Of a stretch of 64,000 nucleotides of DNA, positions 45,924 through 56,300 are shown piece by piece. Position 1 is the first letter of the stretch; each line of letters begins with the position of its first letter. Position numbers and translations under genes: made by a program. Source of the DNA: Ramazzottius varieornatus (Eukaryota; Tardigrada; Eutardigrada; Parachela; Ramazzottiidae); the NCBI GenBank assembly GCA_001949185.1, contig BDGG01000004.1:4035549-4099548 (forward strand), written 5' to 3'. A model generated the notes under the pieces. It was not told where the DNA came from. It did not search any database and saw only the letters and a list, made by a program, of their open reading frames with translations.

Positions 45924-47141
45924 TTACAGATAGAATTTTCTTTTGCTTTTGTTCATCTCCAGTTGTTTATGGATCCAGATGTATTCTCCTTGTGTTGAGT
46001 CAAAGGTTCCTTTCTGCAACGATCTAAGCTTCATCGTAAACTTAGGACCTAGCTCTTGCAGTCCAGCTCGCTCGGCATTGCGAAAAATATATCTGCAAAA
46101 CAACAAAATATTTTCCAATCCTCTTATTTGCACCTAACGATGCAACAGGTGCTATCTTGAGTTTTCTTACCGATGGTTGCGGAAAAATATGAAATCGCGC
46201 TGGTTGTGAAACGTGACAGCTCTTCTTCCGTGGTAATTTCGATCATGCGGAAACAGTGAGGAAAACATCCGTCCAACTGTATGTCCCAGACGGGTACTGA
46301 AGTTTGTAGTGATCACTTCTGGTATGTGCTCGGTCATCTCGCCAACGTTCTAACACAAAAGAATCAACACCTGGTCAGCAGAATCAGAGATACGACAAGG
46401 CAGAGCGTTCAGCAACTTACCTTGATTTCCTTCATCAACTTCACGCTCCTCAGTTTGAAGACGGCTGTTGGACCATTAGGAAGATGACATAAGGTGAGTG
46501 CGTCTGGCTTGTCACGATTCTCGTTGATTACAATGAGATCTGTTATTCCGTGGTTGACGCATTCGGGTATGATCTTCTTCAGAGCAAACCTGCGCCGACT
46601 TTTGTATTCTGCGTTTGGGATAACTTCCGCTAATTCTCGAGCTAGTCCAATAGACCTCTGTAATGACACGAGAACATTCGTGGATATGCTCGACCGGAAG
46701 TCAAAAGCGAGCTTCGTTTCAGACGTCCCAATTAAACTTTTTACCTTTCGAGCCTTGTCCGATGTGGTTATCAGGAGCTTCGGTGCTACTGAGCGGGAAA
46801 AGTAAGACGCAAATTCATCAGCTTCTTCGTCCTGATTTACTTCTTCGTCGTCCGGTACGACAGTAGTCTCATCCTTGACTCTCAGGGTATCCAGCGTCTG
46901 CGGCAACTTCTTCTCTTTCTTTGGGTGCTCTGTTTCTTCATCGGCTGTCGAAGAGTTCCTCTTCTTCCCGTCCTTCTTCTTCACAATGAGTTTTAGCTCC
47001 TGTAACGCACATTGTTAATCCGTTGAACTTCAAAGGCAAAGATTCAAAACTCGAAGCAAAGCAGTAAGCCATTGAGCAACGTGATCGGTAATTCGCAATG
47101 TCCAGTGGCATGTATGCAACCCAACTCACTGTCCTCGACAT
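45924..47141 (-). CDS. RPF1: Ribosome production factor 1 (Brix domain)
   Basis: Five minus-strand exons: 47130-47141, 46745-46999, 46421-46657, 46171-46349 and 45924-46092, for 283 residues (human about 349). RPF1 is a nucleolar Brix protein needed for 60S subunit maturation. Recognised segments: [102 protein letters not shown] and [20 protein letters not shown]. The N-terminus is short and begins with a 12-nt coding exon (MSRT), the only ATG that joins in phase. Intron 46658-46744 is 87 nt and stop-free in frame; it must be removed, because relatives lack the 29 extra residues. Confidence 0.93.
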
Positions 47142-47305
47142 CTTCCTCTCAATATCCTTAGCAGGTAGCAATGGTCACAGGATCAAATGACGATCGAGGA
47201 GGAATCTTGAGATCTGCACCGCGAGAGACCTTGGGATGGAGGCTTGGAAGTTGGAAGACAGCGTATTGAGCGTAAAGCCGTAAACAGATTAAAATGAGCA
47301 ATGGA

Positions 47306-47581
47306 CAGCGGTGGACGGGTGATTTATTCAGCCCAATATCGAAAATCACGGCACTGCCACCTACGACCCATCAAGAACCGGTACAACGGGCAATATTATC
47401 ATCACTGCGCGAATTCTACCTTTACTGAACAAGAGACCTGGTGTTCGAACGACATTCAGAATGGTATTTTTCTATTGATATTGATCGACTGAGCGCCGTC
47501 CCAAAGTTGGGCTGCGATTGAGGTTGCGAAGCCGTTCCGTGTTGTGGCTAATTCACTGAATAAATCACCCGTCCACCGCTG
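47306..47581. mobile_element. hAT-like MITE with 26-bp perfect terminal inverted repeats
   Basis: The arms 47306-47331 and 47556-47581 are perfect inverted copies beginning CAGCGGTGGACGGGTGATTT. hAT elements often begin CAG and make 8-bp target duplications. The flanking octamers GCAATGGA and GCAATCAA agree at 6 of 8 positions. The 224-bp centre has no transposase. A hAT transposase relic lies about 9 kb away at 38105. Confidence 0.8.
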
Positions 47582-47953
47582 GCAATCAAGAATCAAAAGT
47601 TGATTTTGAAATCGCGCACTGGCGCCTGGCGGCACTGCATGCCCATTGTGACCTCTCCGAGTGTACGTACATGTGCCAGTTGATTATAATCTGTTGATTT
47701 CGAAAACAGATCCGCATCCCGCTGTATTCCCGCTGAAACTTTTCTTAAGATCCATATTCCAGAGTCGTTTCCGGGATGCCGAAAGTTTTTGATTCGACGA
47801 TCCTTTTGCAAGTGAAGAGTGAACAACACACTGTTGATCTACTACCTTCTTGACAGATGGCTCCCACGGTGTAGCTCGATCGTGCTGGAAGAAACATGCG
47901 ATTTCAAATTACAGTAATTTTTGCCGAGACGCCAGGAAGAGATAAACGGCGAC

Positions 47954-48468
47954 ATGTCGCGTAACTTTGAACAGGTAAGTTATACCAGTGCCGACCCTGG
48001 TTATACTGCGAGAACGTGTTCTTATTTCTGCGATAGCAGTACCTATTGATGGTCTTGCAGATCTTGGAGCCATATACGAGTATCGGAATCTGCGTGGACA
48101 AGTTGGGACGACGTAGTGAAACGTGAAAATGGTCGCCTTAACTCAAGTCCTACTTTATTCCAAGTCTCACGCACCAGCTAACAGCGTAATACGGTTGGTC
48201 TGGACTCTGGATGTATGTCAGTACGTGTATGTGTGCTGCCAGACCTCGCTACTGTTTCTCTGGATAAGGGGACATCATGCGCGTAACACACGCAACGTAT
48301 TGCTTGCAGCTTTACGATGCAGGCAAGATCCTCATTTATCAATCGGAACGTCCGACGTAATGTAACCTACTTTTGTTTGTCTTGTCTTTCAGTAGAGCAA
48401 GCACCGGGGGAGGAAGCAGTACACGGGGAAATCGAGAGGCGGAGTTGGATATAGATTTATCGGGCTGA
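47954..48468 (+). CDS. Possible very small three-exon gene (52 residues)
   Basis: Exons 47954-47974 (MSRNFEQ, donor GTAAGT), 48061-48122 (ILEPYTSIGICVDKLGRRSE) and 48393-48468 join in phase to a stop and end AELDIDLSG. All three borders are acceptable splice sites. There is no recognised family, and the model is short enough to be chance. Confidence 0.25.
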
Positions 48469-50309
48469 TCTTGCACCTTCCGGGATAACAGTCAGCGTGG
48501 AAGTCGTCTTCATTCCATCAAGCAAGCTCTGTGTTTGTTCTCCCATCCGCTTCCACTGCTCGCGGTTTTCCCTTGGTTTTTCCAGTTACGTCCATGTATC
48601 GCAGGCAAGGTATACGGGACGATAATCTGGAACGAACGATGTAACAGAGCTCGAGGTTCGTTTGAAAACAAGGTTTTGCTCTATACGTAAGACAACACGC
48701 GGAAGCTGGGATCTGCTGATCGATTCCTTTACTGGGGAGCTGTGTACCTAGCTGATTTGTTCTTTTCCGATCGGGCAACGTGGTTTTGATCCTCATTCTA
48801 ACTGTTGTTTCAGCTGATTTGCGCGGGATGTAGCCAGGAATATCAGATGGAATTAATTAGCTGACGTCCAACACGGTCGACCTTTCGAGGGACTTCCTAA
48901 ACGTCTCGTGCAATCCACTCAGCTTCCGGTCGTACAGTAAGTACTGAAACCTGGAAAATAGACTGCGTCAGCAAGTCTTGTTGGCTGAATTGGTTCCACA
49001 GAAGCATTGCGTCGATTGACAGCAACATGCGTTCCCTGCGTGTTTCCCGCACTGCGTTGCGAAGCTGCGCAAAGTAAACTATCCTACCTTACTTTGCAGG
49101 TTGACAAGAAATCGATGATCGGCGTGGAGTCAGAGGAAATGCACACAAGCAAAGTGGGAATGTAAGAAATTTCTGGAGCTGGATACTACGCAGCAGGAAC
49201 GGACCGAACGGTCATACCTCCCAACGCCGGTAAGTCACTTGTATTGACCCATTTTTACTTATCCTTTCATGCAAATTCGTATCACTTGTATCGGTATCTG
49301 GACGAAGGACACTTTGTTGATGTCGTTTTATTCTGTCTTTGGATAGTTCCCTGAAACTCTTTATTAAAGTTTTATTTTAATGATTGATGGACCCGGAAGT
49401 CCTTGTCGAAATCAGCAGAGTATCAAAATTTTTTTTGATGTAGGACATTTCTATTGGTACTTACGAAAGTGGGAAACCGTATGCCGCTGATAGTCTACTG
49501 CAACTTTGAAAGGATCGTTGTGCGCAGTTGCGTCTCGATCTTCCTCCGTGGTGCAGCTGGAAGAGCGTGTTATTGAAATGTGCTATAGAATGACTTTAGT
49601 GATTGAATCGACAAGTGAGCTCTAGCTCTGATGCATTCTTTTGTGTGACGTAGGAGAATAGCACGATGATATAAGTTAGATGGAACTGGCAGGAGCCCAT
49701 CATCAAAGGAAATCTCACATTGAAACTTGACGTTGACATCTGAGAAAGTTCCTGTCGTAACAGCTAGCCCCACACAGATTAATCGAAATAGATTGATTAA
49801 AATTTCCCTAGTTCGCTATGGACTCTAGTCCGTACTTCGCAAGAGTAGCGTAGAACAGACTTTGTGGGTCTTTTGTACGCTTCTGCAGCCTCGCCTGTGT
49901 TTACTCAGTGACTCGCGATTTCCCAAATTTCCCACTTTTTCGTTTTCTTGAAGAAAGGTTTCTCACTTCCGAGTCCATGATCAATATTCTTGTTCCTGTT
50001 TATTTTGACTGACTAACATGGAAACTTAAAAATTTGATGGATTCTCAACACTGAGTGTGGTTCGTCCTTTCGTAGAACTTTGGGGGCATGACATTTGCTA
50101 AAGATATCTTCAAGTGGCAGCTGTATCATCGTGAAGACCTAAGGAGTAACAAAACCTTAACGATCATTCTACAACCGGATTCAATTTACTAGGGACCTTT
50201 AACATCATTACTGCTTCATCGCAAAGAATCTTCCCTTCATGTGTCCATATGCTATCACAACGGAAGTACTTAATCCTCCTCTCCTGCTGTCCCGCTCTGT
50301 CTCTGTTTA

Positions 50310-53300
50310 ATGAAGGATACGCGCTTTCTCCAACTACGAGCTGCATCCAATGCGGGTATTTCAAGCGCCGATTATCAGTCCATGGCAAGCGCTGAATGGC
50401 TTAGTAAGCTCGACAAAAGGTCAGTATATAATTACAAGCACTATTTTCGTTAAGATAAGTGGAATATATTGAAAAGTTGAAAGTAGTACGGCTTTTAGGA
50501 TAACTGTTACTCTCTGATTGTCTGATGATCTTCAATTTATTCTTCAGAGTCTTTTGCGTTTAGCCCAGGGCCGCTGCGTTGTTTGTAGTAGCCAAAGGTT
50601 AATATATTAGTCTTGACAGAAGTACAGCTGGAACTGCAGTTTGATCATCTATCAATGGTCTGTCTCAAGAGACATTCCCGTTGGAGGCGGACAAGGCTCG
50701 CTCAACGCTGCCCTTTTGTGATTTCAGTCAGATCAGGGAAGAAGGAAGGAAGGAAGAATGTATGTAGAGCGAGTCTTGGTGTCCTCGTCCTCGTGTTATG
50801 TTGTCTCCTTATTGAAGTGTGCTAACGGCTGGTAGGTTACGGAAGAAAGATGAAATCCCAGAGATCGGGGGTGAGCCCAAGCGGGCATATAGTCTAATCT
50901 GCGTGTTATCCCAGCTGTTAACGTTAGGTCCTCGCCACAGTGGCGCAGGCACACAAGCCACCGCAGTCTCTCATCGATCCAACGCGACTCATGCATAACT
51001 GATCGATTAGTCCATGAGCGAATGCACCGAGAGATCCCTTCGTCTGCTCACGTAAATTCCCTGGCATTAGCCTACAATGATCGCTCTGTACAACCAGGTC
51101 GCTTCTCCTGTTTCCCTCTGTTCTGGGTCCTTACCGTAACAATCGTTAGTAAAGAAACGCAGCTTGCGTAAACTTTCGCAAATGAGGAAGTAGTTACGTA
51201 CGTGGTCTTTGTTTGCATAAGCATGAAGAGAAAGTCATTTTCATCAAGAGGCATAGAAAAAATTACCAGCCAGACAAGTTGAATCGATGAGAGATGCCTG
51301 CTGGGAAACCGGCAGTGTGAGCAGATTGCAACTTGGGTTGTACAGCACGGGAGGAAAGGGTTGCACAAACTCTCCACGTGGACATATGCTGTGCAAAGCA
51401 TGGCCAGGGGAATGACGCGACGCTTGGAGAGCTGTTTGAACAACGGGGCACAGCCTGTTTTTCTTCCTGACAATCCTATTAGCCGCCACTTCTCCATCGA
51501 TTTGGTTACATGAGCAACACGACATGTCAAATTTGTCTTCGATACCCAGAGTCCCTGCTATCAGCTGCGACCTGGCTCACAGCAAGCGCAGTCCCGGTCC
51601 TAACGGAGAGATCCAAAGAAAATATCATCATTGTAGTGGAATTTCAGAAGATCGTCAGCTCGAGGCTCAAAATGAACGATAAAGGATGGCGAATAATTAC
51701 GACAGATGAGACTGGAAGAGTAAAAAGTTCTTTGTTTGGGACGTCGGCAAATGATGCGGACGTAATCATTTTCCCAAGTGGCGCAATCTCTCAGCCAGTA
51801 ACAGTGAAAATGTGTACCTCTTGGGCTAACGGCCCTGCTGCGTTCATTTCATTGCCGACTTCCTATTTGAGTCCAAGAAAAAGTCTCAACAGTTTGCTTC
51901 TCGTAAAAAAGCCAAAAGAGACGAAACCTTCATCGTTAGAATTTCTGTATTTCGGGTAAAGAACATTTCCTGTTTCTGTTTGCAGGACCGCGGATAGAAC
52001 TCCGGATGATATCAGTAAGAGTCAAACTTCACAAAATATGATAAAATTGGGTTCCCATTTTTCTGGCTTTTTAGGCCAGATTCTTGCCGGCCTGCAAAAC
52101 TTCCAGCCCTTGCAGCGATTACATCCGAGCCTGCTACGTCACATGAGCCAATATGCCTTTTGTGAAGCCGTGGAAAAGAATGTCACGCGTAAGATTTCAG
52201 CAGGCCATTTCCGGTTGCCGCTTTCTCCATCATTGCTTCTTGCTCGTGATTCACAACCTGATTGACTTCCTCGTCACGCATTAATGCACAATAATAATTT
52301 TTCCCTTTTGTGTAGTCTTCCGAGAGGGTGACATCACAAAGAACTGGTACGCCGTAGTCGAAGGACGACTTCGGGTCATCAAAGGCGGCCAGGTATGAAC
52401 CTTCATCCTCTTTTTTTTGTGATGCCTGATGGATCGTCGCTAATGCTTTTTGATTTGTGTAGAATTATGTGATCGGTAAGGGCGCTGTTTTCGAAGAAAT
52501 TACTAGCTACGATAACAAGCGGAAGCTCACTGTTGTGACCAAAGAATTTTGCAATCTGATTCGCCTCGAAAGAAAACAAATGAAATTATTCTGCAAGGTA
52601 GGTTCTTTTCTAATTGCCGGTCGAGTTTCCCGGCATACTCGTATGTTTCTCACCGGCTATCTTTCCCCACAGAGTCATCCCTATCAGCTCAAGGATGTGC
52701 TTGCGACAACCGTCCTGGAACTTGACCAAATAGGTTCGTAAAACTTGTCAAAATGCCGAGAGAAAAAGACGCAAGTAAAATGGGAAGCTGGCAAACAACC
52801 TCGGGATGATCGTGATGTCAAGAGGGCGCAGTTTTGTTTGTTATTGACTAGAAACGTACGTCGCTTGACATACGATCATCCCGAGATTGTTTGCCGGTCT
52901 CCCAAATAAAGTTTATAATAAATTCTTGCGGGTGGATTTTGATTGCTCTGGTCTTCCAAAGTAGATTTGAACTTCGGAATGAGGGTTTGAGTTTCGGCAA
53001 GACGCCTAATCTTTTTGCTTGTTATTATAAGCGTCCTTGCGTGGCTGACCAGAAGTGGTTTTGATTACAGAACGGCCATCCGATATCGATGGCGACTTGG
53101 ACACCGCGTTGGCTCCTCCGCCCCGCATTACAGTCAATAGCCATTCGGATCAACACAACGGAGTGGGCGACGCCAGTCTTCCGGTAGCTAGCCATATGTC
53201 GCGCTCTGTTGTCCTTCTGAATCGTATAGGGGGTATCCATAAAAGTTATTTAAGTTCCCATAAGTGCCGCGACGCCTCTCATCTCGCATTCAAAATCCGG

Positions 53301-56300
53301 CACAATAATAAGATTTCACATAGAACATGTTACAATTTAGAGCCATTGAAGCCTGCGCCAAATGCTTAAGCTTCCGGTTGTGATATTCATGAGCGCAATC
53401 AATAGCCATTCCACTGGATTATAATGTTCCCCGTTGCTTACAGGACTCCTCCGGATTCGATAACGCTCAAGTAAGTCAAAAGAAACTCTGGATAAATTGC
53501 GTACTTTTTCTGACTGTAATTCATGCTAATTGTTCGCACTTTCACTAGGCGGAAACTGGACTCGACCCAGCGTTGCTCGATCTGGAAGGCGTTAAGGTAA
53601 CTTTCGTTTACACAGCAGAACTCCGGTAGTTGATTTTTCGCTTTTTGCGGGGTTCTTATTAGGGTCTGTTTTGAGCGGGGTACTGAGGTAACGGTTTCCC
53701 TGTTTTTACAGCCGCGCAGTCCGCCAATATCGGAAACTCAAGCCAGCCTATTGCTCACGTCGATAATTGACTCTTTCCCGGATTTCGTACACCCACAGTT
53801 GGGAAGGAAGCACTGCATCAGCGCTGAACATTTAATGACTTACGTGGCCGATGTGACGCAGGCCCAGTCGATGAAAGAAACGCTGGGAATATGTCAGGTC
53901 CTTCTGGAAGATGCCGTCATAAAACCACGTATGTCATTTTTCCTAATGAAATGTGGTTATTTTTACGACTTTAAAGGGGATCTTTCGCGCTGTTTTTAGT
54001 GGATAGGAAAACGCCGATTACGGATTTTCAGACCACGCCCACCTTTGTCTACTTTTTCCCTAATGTGTCACCACAAGATTCGATCGATGAAGACGAGCTG
54101 CAATCCTTGCTTGACGATCTGATTCGGCACGGAGGAGACGCTTTGTTGCGCATGACGCTGAGGAAGGCGCCAGAGCTCCGAACCGAGGAAGATCTGGACT
54201 TTATCTATAATGAATTGCTGCACATTAAGGCGCTGGCACATCTGTCAACCATGATCAAGCGTGAACTGGCCAAAGTTGTCCTGCTAGAGTCGCACAGCAA
54301 TGCCGGCACTGTCTGTAAGTACTAACTACCGCTTCTTCCGCTTCTCATTATCTTATCGCTCTGGGACCATTTTGTCATACGTGAGCTTGGCGAACTAAAC
54401 TCAAATCTTGTGATGCACATGCATACACGCTCGCCAGGGAATTATTCTTGTTGAAGTATGCAGGTAGATGATGTTGCGTGCGCCAGTTCAGACGGGATAA
54501 TGCGCAGATCTCTCAAGTACTCTCGAGTACGTGCATCAGCGTGAAGCAGTGCTGAAACAAGCGAGCAACTGTATGCATGTGCATGAAGGATCTGTATCTT
54601 GCTTACCGCTTTTCGTCGCTGTTTCACTTTAATGCGCTGTTTTCTCTCTATTGATAGTGTTCAACCAGGGTGACGAAGGGACGTCATGGTAAGTGGACAG
54701 ATATGCATGTTGACACTGATTTCCCCTCTAGAGATTTGTGAGAAACTTATTAGATTTCGCTTTCAAATTTGCGGTTCATCCAAGCGAAATGCCGACGAAG
54801 ACTCCGATTGTTTGTAGGTACATCATTCTGAAAGGATCGGTCAATGTGGTTATTTATGGCAAGGTTCGAGGCCCCATTCCCTACCCATAATTTGTCTTGA
54901 TTTCCCTGTTGTCCATATTTTGACGTCTGCACCAGATGTAAATACCCAACTAATGAATGTATCTGCAGGGTGTTGTCTGTTCACTCCATGAGGGCGATGA
55001 TTTTGGAAAGTTGGCTTTGGTTAATGATGCGCCCAGAGCAGCTTCTATCATTCTCAGAGAACCCTGCCATTTTCTACGCGTGGACAAGAATGATTTCAAC
55101 CGTATCTTGCGGGTAGTGGAAGTCCATACTATATTAGGCCGATTGCCGAAACTAATTTGAGTGCTTTTCTGTCAGGATGTCGAAGCCAATACCGTGCGGC
55201 TAAAAGAACACGGAACCGATGTCCTCATACTAGAAAAGATCGGCGGGTCTACCAGAGGCTCAAAGGACAAGAACCACCGGTACTCTGTTATGGCCGGTAC
55301 CGCCGAGAAGGTCCTCGAATACATGCTGGACAGTCGCTTAGATGACAATCATCAAGATCCCAACGGTAGGATGAAGTTTCAAAATCTGTAGATAGCCACT
55401 ATTATGAAGTTCGGCGAACAAACTCAATCAGATCGTTTGCTCAAGCAGCGCATGCTATCAGCCACTAATACGAAAAACTTGCGCCGCTTGGTAAAGCGAC
55501 CTGATCGAGTTTTTGCCAAGCTTCCATCAGTGGTCGGTTCGTGTGGAAGGTTACGGTAACGGTGGGTGGTTTCAGACTTTTTGTTGGAGGACTACTTACT
55601 AACTTACCCGCTCTTTATTTCCACTGATGACCTCTGCTCGAACCTGATGCGGTACTATAACAGCAAGATCCGTCAGACCGCAGATGGGGAAAGTGCCAAG
55701 AACCGCAGTCTGCTGAATCGGAAGCACGTCGTCGCCTTCATCAGATGCTGGTTCGAGGTCGACAATGATGTCATGTTCCAGAAAGCCGGAGTTCGCGACT
55801 TCCTCAAGGTAAAAATCTCAACATCTTCAAATGTTTTTGATTTCCTCCATGTGATAAATATGAATATCTGGGAGAGAAACTGAACAGATTTTTTTCTCAA
55901 GTGGCGCGCGTTTCCAGCGTTACTGGCTGAGGCTGTGCGTCACTTGGGAAAACGATGTGGTCTTGTTTATTTGCCCCCGTCCAGTTTATTCCCAAACTGA
56001 AAACTGCAATTAGGTTATTGTTTTTCCAGACGCTAGCTGATGCAGTGTACCATGATGCGAGCCAGTACGACCTGAAAGAGCAGCACATGACCATGGAGGA
56101 AATAATGGACGCCTGTGAAAAGTACTTTGAAGAGCTCCAGTCGGCCCAAGCCCAGCGCCAGCTCAATGTCTCCTCGGACTCCAACAAGTCCGACGATATT
56201 TCCCGCCCTATCCGACCAACCGACGAAACCATCGTCAAGATCTACAACGGTTTGGATATTAATTCGTACACGGCAGTTCGTGTCACCGCTGATACGCGCA

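Larger units (their letters stand above)
47142..50309. other. Intergenic region between RPF1 and EPAC
   Basis: It contains the hAT-like MITE at 47306-47581 and a possible very small gene at 47954-48468. The rest (48470-50309) shows no coding frame, RNA gene or clear repeat and probably includes the EPAC promoter. Confidence 0.45.

Noticed and set aside
46409-46984. Single 191-codon minus-strand frame as one RPF1 exon
   Set aside because: It contains 29 residues absent from RPF1 relatives, bounded by GTAAAA and TTACAG, so an intron was placed at 46658-46744.
51072-51530. 152-codon minus-strand open frame in EPAC intron 1
   Set aside because: Composition is unlike the real genes here, there is no recognised domain, and it is antisense within an intron.
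51510-51959. 149-codon plus-strand open frame in EPAC intron 1
   Set aside because: It runs straight through a GTGGCGCA palindromic element and has no family resemblance. The EPAC start fits 50310-50419 joined to 51986.
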